Source: Liolophura sinensis | Lineage: Eukaryota > Mollusca > Polyplacophora > Chitonida > Chitonidae | Assembly (NCBI RefSeq): GCF_032854445.1 | Contig: NC_088300.1 | Location: forward strand, 58,502,984 to 58,566,983 | Length of the DNA stretch: 64,000 bases | Reading direction: 5' to 3' | Shown: positions 1 through 11,565 of the stretch, one piece after another | How positions within the stretch are numbered: position 1 is the first letter of the stretch | Layout: the number at the start of each line of letters is the position of its first letter | Notes under the pieces: model-generated | Database searches by the model: none | Told to the model about the DNA's origin: nothing | What the model saw: the letters and a program-made list of their open reading frames with translations, nothing else | Program-made: the position numbers and the translations under genes

Positions 1-64
1 AACGTCGAACACAGCAAATGTGCGTTTAGTGACAAAAGTGCCAAATTGGATATTGTACAGATCT

Positions 65-655
65 CACACTTAAAGGAGAAGAAAACTTTAAAAAATGACA
101 CTATAGGCTGAAAAGAGCACATTTTTTTCTGTCTGGTGGTGCCTGCCGCATAATTTTGACATTTTTCCTCGCCATACACGTAAAGCCTGAAAACGGCAAA
201 ACTGGCGTAAATCGCTGAGTCCTTCGTGTCCTCAATCTTTAACACCCTGTAATTTATGCTGGGGGTGTGTTGCCTCTCAGCTAATGAGAGTCGTTAAAAC
301 TGCCGGCTTGTTCGTGTAAATTCGGAACCTATGTCCAACATTCCGGTTTCCCGATGGTCAAGCGGAAAGCGAACTGTACTGTTCGTTACCTTTTGGGAAG
401 AAGAGTTCTACCGGAAATGTACGAACTGCACTTCGGCGGTTTCCGACGGCAATTCTCCTCCTAACACAGAAGACTTCAGGACTAGTTCTTGGGCAAAATG
501 AAGTCGCCCACAGCGGAGTTTCGCGCTGACTTTATTTATAATTTATTAACTTGAGGTACGTATTAGAATTTTTTATGGCATGCACCTGCGAGGAAATGCA
601 TACTCTCTTCAAAGGTATTTGTTTGATACTTAAGTTTTCTTCTTAAATTTTACAT
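65..655 (+). repeat. Dispersed repeat, copy 1 (inverted partner at 47335-47890)
   Basis: This block of about 560-590 bases matches the reverse complement of 47335-47890 through most of its length. Shared stretches include ACATTCCGGTTTCCCGAT, AACACCCTGTAATTTATGCT and GAGTTCTACCGGAAATGTAC. The copies differ by scattered substitutions and short indels. One edge is marked by AAAGGAGAAGAAAAC in both copies. Neither copy has an intact long reading frame shared with the other. It is probably an old mobile-element fragment; the family is not recognised. Confidence 0.8.
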
Positions 656-845
656 TTTACAAAATGTTGCGTGATACGGTTGCCAGTTAGTGCCATTCGA
701 ATCTTTTTAACATTTTCTACTGCATTATAGAATGAATCAAAGGATTGTCTAGAGTAAAAACTAATTTCCTAAAAAAATATGTGTAAAAACAAATTATCAC
801 AAAATTGATAAATTATACTATAATCTTCGAAAACGGAGAAAAAGG

Positions 846-1055
846 AAAACGTTTACAAAGCAAAGTATGTTTACGCCGCGGAGAAAAGATTTACACCGCG
901 GGGAATACAAATACATCGCGGGGAATACAAATACACCGCGGAAAAAACGCTTACACAAGGTAGAAAAGATTTACACCGCGCAGAAAACTTTCCAACGCGG
1001 TAAAAACCTTTCCACCGCTGAGAAAAAGTTTATACCGCGGAGAAAACGTTTACAC
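846..1055. repeat. Tandem array, unit about 20 bp
   Basis: About ten degenerate copies of a unit close to CCGCGGAGAAAACGTTTACA. The SacII-like CCGCGG core stands out in an AT-rich flank. The 86-residue open frame across it is a by-product of the repeat. Confidence 0.8.
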
Positions 1056-2236
1056 TATTTATCTATTTTGTTTCAGTGCCTGCGTTTGTTCATTGTATAT
1101 ACTGTACTTTTAACTCTCTGTTCTTAATGACAAATTTCAATACTAGAACATGTAGACATCATTGCAAATCAGCAGAAAAGTCACAAAATTCGCAATAGGT
1201 TTGCCATACCGCTTCACTGAAGGTGATTCAAGTTTCGGGCTTGTAGCCTTCATTAAATTGTTAAGATTATTCTTATTCCTCGACAAAACTGTTTCACGTT
1301 TTCATCAAAAACTGTCAGTCAGAAAGGCGTGAAACTTAAATAGTTTTTGAATAGGACTTAAAGCTGTGCCGTAACTTTTAGGCAGATTCGGCCACATGTC
1401 TGGACGGCCATATTGGATTTTAATGAAAACTCTTTAAAAGATATTTCTCCAAGACAAATGTATCCACTTATACCAATATAGTGCAGCTGTTTTTTCCATG
1501 GCCTTATCCTAAATTTGTAGTTTTCTAGTATATTTTGGACGTCATGACTGTGAATCAGCAATTATTTTTTTCGTTGTGATGTGTAGTTTCCATGGAATTG
1601 GTAGCAAACGTTTTCAAAACTGTTCGAAAAATCGTAATATCTATATGCTGGTCTCGGTACTGGACTAATATTGTACGTTACACCTTGAAGTCTCGGGTTC
1701 AAATCCATGGCAGTATCTGCTTTTTTCTATTTTGTCGCGTGTTTTCTGATTTCTTTCATATTTATTATTACTATTACCAGTACAATTTATACAGCATTTA
1801 CAGAGCCAAACCCCAAGCTGTACCCCAATATTAATTTCATTAATGTGTGCAAGTTTCAATCCATCGGTCGCTATTTTTTTTTCCATCGGAGCTGAACAAA
1901 GGTATAAAAAGGGACCATATGATAAATGGCTAGAACGAGAAAAATACGATAGTAAATAAAAACAAAAAAAAAATACCTCAAAATGTTTGTTACCATCGGG
2001 GTTTAGCAAATAAGACTCTTAAAACTAATGGATGGTTGATTTGCATAGCGATTTTAAATCGATTGAAACTGAGGGAATTTCGGCTATAAGTGAACAAATT
2101 GGTGAAGTGGACCAAAAAGTAATTCCACAAAAAAAAATTGCAGACTTGCGGTATAAAGTATACGCATAAAAACTGATGGATTGCCATTTTAACTGGCCGG
2201 GTGTGACATCATCAAAACAGGTAGTGATCGTATCTC
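1056..2236. other. No supported feature
   Basis: AT-rich DNA with short open frames on both strands but no recognisable protein, splice-flanked exon or RNA. A pyrimidine/TA-rich stretch near 1740-1800 is low complexity. Confidence 0.5.
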
Positions 2237-2575
2237 TTTTACAAAATGAGTGAGTGCTTGGGGTTTAACGTCGTACTAAACAATTTTTCAGTCATATGAC
2301 GACGAAGGAATCCTGAGAGTGCATGTAATGTGCCTCTTTGTTGCAGGACGGATTTCCACCGCTCTTCTACCTAGTGCTGCTTCACTGAGACGACTTACCG
2401 AAAGCAAGTAAACCACCCCACCCGTGCCGTTATACTGATACGGGTCAACCAGTCGTTGCACTGTCCTTTTTTTCCTCTTTCCTCTTTTAAGGTCTTAGGT
2501 GTGACTCGAATGACCCTGGATCTACCGCTCCCGAAGCGTGCGCTCCACCCTATTGGGGCCGGTTTTACAAAATGA
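2237..2575 (-). mobile_element. SINE family A, full-length, reverse orientation, with 13-bp target-site duplication
   Basis: The element lies at 2250-2562, bounded by TTTTACAAAATGA at 2237-2249 and 2563-2575. Read on the minus strand it runs from a tRNA-like head, through a body shared with 32540-32899 and 53334-53700 (GGTTGACCCGTATCAGTATA, then GCAGGACGGATTTCC on the plus strand), to a tail that reads GAGTGCTTGGGGTTTAACG on the plus strand. The target-site duplication indicates LINE-driven retroposition. Molluscan tRNA-derived SINEs such as RUDI are known, but membership was not tested. Confidence 0.85.
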
Positions 2576-3900
2576 CCCCAGGGACGAGGGAGCAAACAGC
2601 ATTAGAATCCCCAGGGAAAGGATTCATCAATTTTTCGAAAAGAAAATGGCTTCATTAGGACAGAGCGATAGTATATCGTTTCTAAATGATCCTAGAGACT
2701 TGGGAGGAACAGCATTCAGTATGCCAGTGTATGGGTGTTTGATCTGCTTTTCTTTCCATATTGCTATCGACAAAGAGCCTTTTTTTAAGAAAAAAAGTTT
2801 TTTTTCCAAAACGGTTAATGCAATGGAGCTGATATTTAAGGTGCAGATATATAAACCATGTTCCGCCGGATTAAGTTTGCACATTTATATCCTAAAATCT
2901 GTGAAAATATACTGAGTACCGAATTTGTCACGTGACAACATATTTTTGATTTTTTAGTCTGGTGTGCTGTTCACGTATCCAGTCATTTTTGTTTCCTTGG
3001 CTTTACGGTTTTGCCACAAAGTGCTGTGTTACCCGTATTCAGAGGTTATGTTATAGTTGAGACTTGCTTCGTTCAAAGGGAAATGTGTTTTTGTCTGTGA
3101 TTTAAGTCGTTGAACTGTGTGAATAAGCACAAGGCTTGAATGTTTTCGAAGTTTAAAAGACCAGTTTACAATGTCTGGCATATTTCCAAATACATACTAT
3201 ACTGCAGGCCTATGATATATCTATACATGTACACTGATCGCAAGGAAGAATGTACTCTTTCTAATTAAGTTGTGTATCTCCCAATACACAAAGGCACCAT
3301 TCAGTACAAGATATTGGCCAAAGTTAATATTTATATTTACGCAGTCCTAGCGATTTTAAGACACCCGCCATCATCACTATCACCATTACCAGACCTAAAG
3401 TAGGCCTATGAAACTAACTTAATTAGACACCTTTCAACTTATTACTACCTAGACCTGCCACAGCCTTGTCATGACAATAAAGATTCAATTGCCACGTGGT
3501 ATACACAAATATGGACCAACGTCTGTTTGCTGGGATACTGGTACTAACAGTTGCTATAAGTATAATGTCTTAGGGTAGGCCTAATCCTGTATTGACTGGT
3601 ACTGAGAATGGAATCGGCACCATATTCTGCGGAAGGTAGGCCATCATGTTTGACTCAGTAAATTTGGCTGCCAGCTCGATGAGGACTCCAGCATGTTTCC
3701 AACAGGCACACAGTTGTCTCCCCTGAACGCACATACACATACTAACAATATCTTCCCTACCCCCACCCGCCACAATAAACACAGCTGAATTCTTAAACCC
3801 TTTGTCATTTCAGCTATTCCCCATCAGAAAATCGTTTACAAATTTTCTCAATGGTATCTTATTGGCAGTAGAAGAACACCAAATACACATCACGCAACGT
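2576..3900. other. No supported feature
   Basis: Open frames of 125 residues (+, 2538-2915) and 85 residues (-, 2627-2884) overlap each other, begin in or beside the SINE, and look like chance. Nothing else is recognisable. Confidence 0.45.
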
Positions 3901-3925
3901 ACTACGTTTCTATGCGAATGAACAT

Positions 3926-3958
3926 CACGTCATTCGAGCTGTGGTTAGAACTTCCGGC
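3926..3958 (+). promoter_or_regulatory. Candidate CRE/ETS promoter of PAIP2
   Basis: A CRE-like CACGTCAT (3926-3933) lies 17 bases before ACTTCCGGC (3950-3958), whose reverse complement contains the ETS/GABP core CCGGAAGT. This pairing is typical of TATA-less housekeeping promoters. A candidate non-coding exon ends at 4034 (ATTTG followed by GTAAGA). The link to PAIP2, about 4.9 kb downstream, is inference. Confidence 0.35.
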
Positions 3959-4951
3959 GAATGAATATTACAGACTAAGGATAAACAACGTAACACGAAA
4001 TCTTGGTAGAAGTTTACATTTGAAAACTGATTTGGTAAGAAATTCTTAGGGATAGCTCCTTCTAAATGGTAAAAGCGTAATCATTTATTTCTTGAAATAG
4101 CGTGCAGTAGCGTTTGAGGGTGCATATTTTCAACCATTTCTGCACTGTTTTATCGACCAGTTGGGAATTAAGAGCACAACAACAACAAATTTTAGTTATG
4201 CTTACGTTGAGAAAAACGTTTTTCGTCCAAATCTGCTATAAGCTTAATCAAAGTTTTTAGACATTGATCTATATCTACAATGTGAGACTGTGTGGAACTG
4301 TCAGACTTGGGGTTACTCTGGTGGGAGCCACGTAGCTGCAACAATTATGGACTGTTGTGAAGACTAGGGTTATATTTACATGCAAACTTTCAACATCGCT
4401 GCTCATGTCAGTTCATTCAGCGAAGCATGAATGAGGCTGACCAAACATGGAGGAGACCTTTTTCAGATGTAGTTCACATAACAAAGGCATGTGACACGCC
4501 CATGCGCATTCTGCCCTTTCCATGTTCATCTGTCTTAAAGGGGACTAAAGACCACGTTCTAGCACATCAACTTGAGTGTAGTGTGTAGTGGTGTAAGCAG
4601 TCGGCATCAGACCAGACATGCTGCTTGATGAATCCAGAGCATTTCACAACAAATTCAGTATATCTTTTCAAAAAAGATATAAATCAAGAAGCAATGTCGT
4701 GTAAATAACACAGACACATGAGAGAAACTAGAGTGTTAAAGGTCTTATTTGCACTGTTTTTCTTTGTGTGCAAATTGAACATATCCCTATTCAGTTTTAC
4801 CCAATGAAAAAACAATACAAACATGTGACTGTGGAAAAAAAATCACTCGTGAATATAACCCTAGTTGTTACAACTCCCCAATTATGCAGACAAACCTCCT
4901 CGAATTTGTCAGAGTAATTTGCAAAGGGTAGGCTAAATCATGAGTGGGTCT

Positions 4952-5072
4952 GACAGCAACCTGTGGATGGTCGTGGACTTCCTCCGGGCTCTGCCGGGTT
5001 TCCTCCTACCACAATGCTGGCCGTGAAGTATTCTTGAGCATGGCATAAAACATCAATCAAATAAATAAAAAA
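4952..5072 (+). mobile_element. SINE family B, 5'-truncated
   Basis: It shares the family B 3' half: CCTGTGGATGGTCGTGG, then a CTCTGCCGGG-type segment, then ATTCTTGAGCATGGCATAAAAC, ending in TCAAATAAATAAAA. The tRNA-like head is missing. Confidence 0.8.
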
Positions 5073-6854
5073 ATCATGAGTGTAGACTGGCTCAGTGTAA
5101 GCATTGGTAGCCTTTGGACAGTGAGGTTGCATGTTTAAATCCAACAATTGCTAGTTTGGCTGTAGCCCCGAAGTTTCTTCAGGAAGTTGTCTAAAATTGA
5201 AGAGGTTAGTAATAGGCCATCTACAATAAGAAGAATCAGCATTTCTTAATTCGAACCAGTTAATGCAGGTTTGGAGGAGACAAGGATGGGGCTCTTCCAA
5301 TATAGCGTGTCTGAATGGCATGAGTTACGGTAGTTGTTAGAATGAATTCTTGACAGCGGACGTCCGTGCATTTGCAGTTTTACGTGCGACATGATTTTCT
5401 CGTGCAAACAAAGGCTGTGAAAATACTGCCTTAATGACTTGGGAGTTAATACAACATTCTGTTTCACGGCATCATTAGTCCAAAACCAAGTTTTTCTTGC
5501 CTTAACAGTTTACATTTGCTGTGCAGACTGTTCTGTTGTCTGGCATACTGCAATTTCAGGAATATAATCATTTCCCTATACTTTTCCATGTTATCTTTGA
5601 CCTCGTCTGCTTGTTGCTGCCTGATGTGAGTTAAGTGCCCTTGTGTGTACCATACCAAATATACATCTTGCAGACCTGCAGACCAGCAGCTACTGTGAAA
5701 TCACATGTTTTAGCCGCTTTAATTTGTCAGAACCCCACTGTATCTAGCATAGACCTGCATGAACTCACAAGATTCCTGAAAAGCTGATTCAACTTGTAAC
5801 ATGGATACAGTGAGTAGTATAGGCCTACTATTCTAAAATTTGAGGATGTGTTGAATGTGTGACTCAAACTGGTTTGACCATTGCAGTCACATATTCAAAT
5901 CATACTCTTACTTGCTGGTCTGTCAGGCTGTGGCTTACATCAGGAGGTCTCTCATGGTCTTTGATAATCATGGTCATTGATAATCATGGTAAACGCTTCG
6001 TGTGATCTCAGTAAACTATTACCATATATGCCTGATGTGCCTGTCATCATAAAAAGTCTAAAACAAAACAATTCATACGTAAAAATGGTATGTAGTGTAC
6101 ATTTTTTGGCTGAAAACACGTTGGATTTGGCCCATTCCCCTGTATGCCCAGGGTTTGAACTGAAGTGCTATTCTCCAAACTTGGAGTATACGCACACATT
6201 CCCCCAAGAGGAGCTCCCTTGAATGAGAAACCTGCTTAAGCCTTAGTCATCGCTTGCTCCTACTGCTCCCTTAAGGAGAATACACTTTCCCCTTTCCGAA
6301 ATTAGTTGTCTTTACAAATGTCTTTGATGTAACACAATATGTTACAGATTAGTTGGTCCTGAACAATACATAGGGTACTAGAGCACCAAACTGTTAAAGT
6401 CGCTAGCTAGTAGGGTTGATCATCACAAAGGTGAAATTCATCCATATTTCATCATGTTCAACCTCATGATCTCGCTGATGAGGTTTACAAAATGGCCGTC
6501 TTCTTGGTGTGCATGCTGTTGCTGGATACGCAGTTCTCCTGGTTCCTGGCCCATTGTGACTGTAGACATTAAGAATGTGTGGCCCTGAATGCAGTATGGT
6601 GGGTGCCATTGTCATGATTGGTGTAATTTGAATTGAGGAGAGAAGTTGAATTTGATGAAATATGGATGGATATTTACCTTTACAGTGATAAACAGCTAGG
6701 GATTTTAATACTTGTGCTTCAGGGCACTGAGACTTACTGGACGGGTTAAGGAGGTTAGTAATTAACAGTTTTATGACACCTCACATACTTTCCTTTGTAA
6801 TTGCATAGGAGAGAGTTAAAAAGGAAAACGAACAGTCATCACCTTGTGAAGGGC

Positions 6855-6952
6855 TGTGGTTTACTTCAGGTGGTCTGATATTCCTTATGACTAATCCTGA
6901 CGTCTGTCATGGAACTGAAAAGTGTGGCACTAAACACCAATCAAATAAATAA
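6855..6952 (+). mobile_element. Decayed SINE family B fragment
   Basis: Only the tail is clear: GGCACTAAACACCAATCAAATAAATAAA at its end resembles the family B terminus. The rest is strongly diverged. Confidence 0.45.
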
Positions 6953-8901
6953 AATATCATGACTCTCATTTCTGCCATCATCGGCTTAATGCAAGGGCTT
7001 TATTAAATGTCATCAGAGTTGCCAGAAGAGTGTTGAGCATGTGTTATTAAAAACAAACCAAGAACACCAAACCAAAAATGCATCACAAAAAACCCACATA
7101 AAGTTTTTAAAAAATTAATGTTGCGTAACCGGGATATCACTGACAGACAGTTCAAAGTGAGCAAAAACATTCACACTGAGAATTAATTTCTATAACCTGA
7201 GAGTACTGCTGTTTTCATTGACATCACATGAACCCTGTTTTGCCTTTAGCTATATGTGCATAGTGTGTGAGAGAGACGGTCAGAGATGTGATATCAACTT
7301 TCTGGTTTCTCAAAATTTGGTAGATGCCATCCCCTCTTAAGAGTTCTAGATTAAAGTTTATTTATACAGTTACCAAGCACATCAGAAAAAAATGACTGTG
7401 GTTGGGCATTACAGTGTGTTTCTACCTTTTTCCAAACAGCCACGGTTACATTGTTTGCTGTCTTCTTTCAATGCGTATCATCTTGATTTTACTTTATATG
7501 ACTTAAAATTTCAGACATAACTATGTTACACATTTTGCATGATTCATTTAACTGATTTTACACATTTGTAGAAAGATATTTGACTGGAAAAATGTAATTT
7601 CATCGCTAAAAGTAAGGTTTAATGACTGTCCTTCAATGTCACTCTTTGTTTTGTTTCATGAGAATGTCAAAAATTTCACAGTATCAAATCCTTGAATGTC
7701 TAACTTGTGATTTTGAATAGGTGATATGCTTTGGAAGATACTTTCACTTGTTTGTCCCGTTTGAAAATGTTAATCACCAACCATAAATGTATTTGATGTA
7801 TAATATTTACTAGTTTTTTTATAAACAAATCTATGCTGTGACATAAATGAAGTTATGCTGAGGATAAATTTCACCAGGTGATATATGAAAACTATATCTA
7901 GGCCACTGAACGATAATATCACTCATAATCAAGACTTTAATCAGCTGTGTGTTGTAATTTTCCATGTGCCTAGAAATACATAAAGTGTGTGATGTACAGA
8001 GAAATTTTGTCATCACATGCATGCACACGTTCTGACATACATGGTATTATACTATACCATGGTAGCAGATATGTAATACGCCAATTATGCGTGATGTATA
8101 CACACCTATAAATGACTCATCCAGCAAGATCCAGTTGTAAAACACCAAGTAAATACACTTATAACATGCACAACCATCTTCATTCATAATGTTTAGTCAG
8201 ATGTTGAAAAGGTCCTTGGTTGTGTGTTTATTATGTGAACCATTATCCTATCATGTCATTTGTTGATGCACTGTGTGTACGTTTATGTACTTCATGGATG
8301 CATCAGGCTCATCCATCCACTCGAAAGTGCCACCCTTTAAACACTGTCCTATTTCATCACAAGAAGGTAGATTGATCTTTTAACTGAGGACAGATTTAGC
8401 TTTGACGCCTGATCTCATTTCTTGTGCATACTAGTTCGCAAAATGAAAGTGAAAGAGAATGCAAAAGTATGTCAATGAACAAAACAGGTATTCAGGGCCA
8501 GAAAAAGAATATGAATCATTCAAGGTATGAGTCGGCTCGAATTGCTCAGCTGCCCACATAGTGGCCAAAGCCGTAACCAGCATTTGCACATAGCTACCAC
8601 ATAGCACCAACAAAGCTACTGCCAGTCCTGAAAACCTGTAGATACCTGTGGGTACTACTGTACTGTAGCCGGTTTTATAGCACATATATAATATTGAAAG
8701 GCCTGTCGTCAAGAAGGCTGTACTATGAATCCCTACTTTTTTTCTCTTCCATTTCTGTTAAATAACTAACCTTCTTTATGAGGGAACATTCATGTAATAA
8801 CTTCACATTTACTTCGAAATGATTAAAAGATTTTGTGTGAGAATTAGTCTTTTAATTGAAGCACATCTGTTAGTTTGGGAATTGTGATTTCAGTGTTGAA
8901 A

Positions 8902-10968
8902 ATGAAGTGCCCGGTGATACATGAAGAAGAGCCTGAGCCTTCCCAGGTGAGAGGCCGTCTTCCCGTGAACAACGACAGAGTGGACTTCTCAGATTATGAA
9001 TGGATGGGTGAGGAACTAGAGGAGTTTGACAGAAAGGTAATAGATCTACCATTTTGGAATCTATTTTTTCTCTTACTATTGAAAGGTCACATCACTTTTT
9101 TTTTTAATGCATATATATACTGCATTAATTTATCTGTGAAACATTTTTTTAGATTTGCAAGTATGTACAGTTACAGTCATTTCCACCTGGAAATTTAATT
9201 ATTTTGGATCTTTTTACAGAACTGTTTCACATGCCAAATTGAAATAAATTTTGGATCTGAAATTGACCAGACCAGAAAGATTTAGAGTTCACATTGACGT
9301 TATCAAAGAGCAGAAGTTACATGGAGATGAGTGTCACATGCTAGTATGTGTTGTTGCTGTTGTTAGGTTGAGGAGGAGTTCTGGGAGGAAGAATTCATTG
9401 AGGCCTGTTTTGAGGAGATGCTGGAGGAAGAGGAAGCCCAGCGTCTTCTCATGGAGGAGGAAATCCATGCATATGAAGAGCTTTTGAAGAACATAGAGAA
9501 CAGAAACATCTCCAACTTCCTAGACAATGTGGTAAGTTGTTTGAACTCAAGGATTACAGTTTTACAAATTCACATTTTTAACAGAATAGAACACTGATGG
9601 ATGTCTTGATCAAAGCTCATTATTTGTCAGATTTTATCAGAATCTAAGCAGATTGTTGTAATTTCTTCTGACTGGAATTCCAAATTTAGATTCCTGTTTA
9701 TTAAGGCTGTTCCTCATTCTCTTTTCTCATGGCAGGTAAGTGATGAACTGTAAGCTGCATCAGAGATAAACACTTAATTCTTCAGACAGGGAAGCTACGT
9801 TGATCTATCTGGATTTAAAGGATACATGAAGTAGAACTACAAAACAAAGAGTATGGTTTTAAGGGAAATGAAAATACCTGGATTACCTTGAAAATATGGG
9901 CCCTGGTGATCCTTTAGGTATCTTCATAAAGAAAAATGAAACATAGTTTGTATTAAATGTACTTGTAAGATAAGCTTTGCTTTTGAAATAAATACCCAGG
10001 CAAGTGTGATTTACCTCATGGATATTTTAATTCGTGGGGACTGACATTTTGTTTGTGAGTTAACTGTTATCAATTATGAACCAAAAATCACTCACACATA
10101 AGAATGATCAAATTATGAAACGGAAGATGTTGATTGAAAGCTTAGAAATTGGTACCAATTGATGGGCCAAAAGTTGGCCAAGTGTAAAGAATAAGTAATT
10201 TTTAGTCTTGGTTAAAAAAAAAAGGCAAGCATGATAAGTTTGTTTCCCAATCTCCAGTAACTTGTAATCGGATGTATGAAGAAAGCTTTACATTGCAGGG
10301 AAGTCTGTTCAGGGTAGACCACTCTCATTCGTGGCTTGTTTCATCGACCTGTGTAGAATTACCTCCCTTGTATTAAAATGGGTGGCTTGTTGTCCAAGCA
10401 ATGAAGAATCTTCTCTTCCATTAAAATCCACTCTTTTGATTTTGTCTGATTGTTACTGTCTACTGATTATCTCACTTTTTCTGGTAGGGCTGTGAATTAT
10501 TTTTTTAATCATGGCCCAAATTGTCAACAACACTCATTAGAATGTTTAGGTGACCTCTGTATATGATTGAAATATTGTTTAGTAGGGTTAAGTTTTAACA
10601 TTTTTAAATCAGTCAGGTTTGGCAAAATGAGGCATACCCAAATTTTTGATAGTGTCTTGTTCATTAGATTAAAAAAAATGTAGTTCTGTGCAAAACAAAG
10701 ATATTAATATCATATTTGTAGGAAATCGGATGGAATCATTTTTCATACTTTCAAGACTATTGTTTTTAATTGTCAAGTAGATGCATTTGATTAACAAGAT
10801 ACGATCCAGTGAAGTCTGGGCTAGTTACTGTTGTTTACATTGTATCCATGTGTGCCAGTTGTATTTCATACTAGCTTTGGTTTCTGTATGCAGGTGAACT
10901 CCAGCAAGTTGAACCCAAATGCTCCAGAATTCATTCCACGGAACCAGGGGAACACCAATTCAAGTTAG
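8902..10968 (+). CDS. PAIP2: Polyadenylate-binding protein-interacting protein 2 (PAIP2), three coding exons
   Basis: PAIP2 is a cytoplasmic repressor of translation that displaces poly(A)-binding protein from poly(A) and from eIF4G. Coding exons are 8902-9036, 9367-9531 and 10894-10968, all joined in phase 0 with GT-AG borders (AAG|GTAATA, GTG|GTAAGT; acceptors TTGTTAG, ATGCAG). The product is 124 residues; human PAIP2 has 127. Residues 37-85 are very acidic and include WEEEFIEACFEEMLEEEE, nearly identical to the PABP RRM-binding PAM1 core of vertebrate PAIP2. Residues 104-115 (SKLNPNAPEFIP) are a textbook PAM2 motif for the PABP MLLE domain, with L106, N107, A110, F113 and P115 in place. 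The ATG at 8902 lies nine bases into an exon with acceptor GTGATTTCAG, so the 5' UTR probably continues in an upstream exon. The gene appears intact. PAIP2 and PAIP2B diverged in vertebrates; an invertebrate copy is simply PAIP2-like. Confidence 0.93.
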
Positions 10969-11432
10969 ACAAGCAAGATAATGTGTAATCCTTAGTGCTA
11001 CTAGAGAATGACCATTGGTCCATGGCTGTCCCACACTAAGTCTCCTCATTCACAATGTGTTGTTTTGTTGTCGTTGTTGGGTAATCATGTGATGAGATGC
11101 CACAGTTTTAGCTCGGGCTCATTTTATTGGAGATAGCTGAGCTTTTTCGTTTTGGAGGAGACAGTGTTATTTCCCCTCATAGCATTCAACTGACCATATT
11201 AAGGTGTAGCTTGATATTCATTCATAAAATGTTGGAAAACTCAGAGAAAAAAATGACTAAAATGCCATTAAAGTTATTTTATACCAAATTTCACAATATA
11301 TATTACCAGTGTATAATCGTCTTAATTTGTCTGCCAGAATGGCTTTTTAGGTTTAAGATTGTATAAATCTGTCCATTATTGTGGATTCTTTCATCGTTTT
11401 TATTTTCATTTCTTTATTATGGTGGTGCAGTA

Positions 11433-11438
11433 AATAAA
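11433..11438 (+). terminator. Proximal PAIP2 polyadenylation signal candidate
   Basis: AATAAA, 465 bases after the stop codon, in TAAATAAATGTGG context with a T/G-rich stretch just downstream. Confidence 0.4.
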
Positions 11439-11529
11439 TGTGGTACCTTTCTCAGTGGCAAAAGTTGATACACGTGCTAAAAATGGAAAACTGAAGCATT
11501 CAAGGTCTATACTCATATTTATTCCTGTT

Positions 11530-11531
<2 letters not shown>

Positions 11532-11562
<31 letters not shown>
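11532..11562. repeat. Poly(T) tract
   Basis: About 30 consecutive T within the presumed 3' UTR. Confidence 0.9.

Positions 11563-11565
<3 letters not shown>

Larger units (their letters stand above)
4035..8893 (+). other. Presumed 5' intron of PAIP2
   Basis: If the exon ending at 4034 is real, this is one intron closed by the acceptor GTGATTTCAG at 8884-8893. It contains a B-family SINE, a decayed second copy, and only short chance frames. No other gene is visible in it. Confidence 0.3.

Noticed and set aside
8431-8712. 93-residue minus frame with a hydrophobic stretch (SGLAVALLVLCGSYVQML)
   Set aside because: Antisense within the presumed PAIP2 intron, no family match, no splice context.
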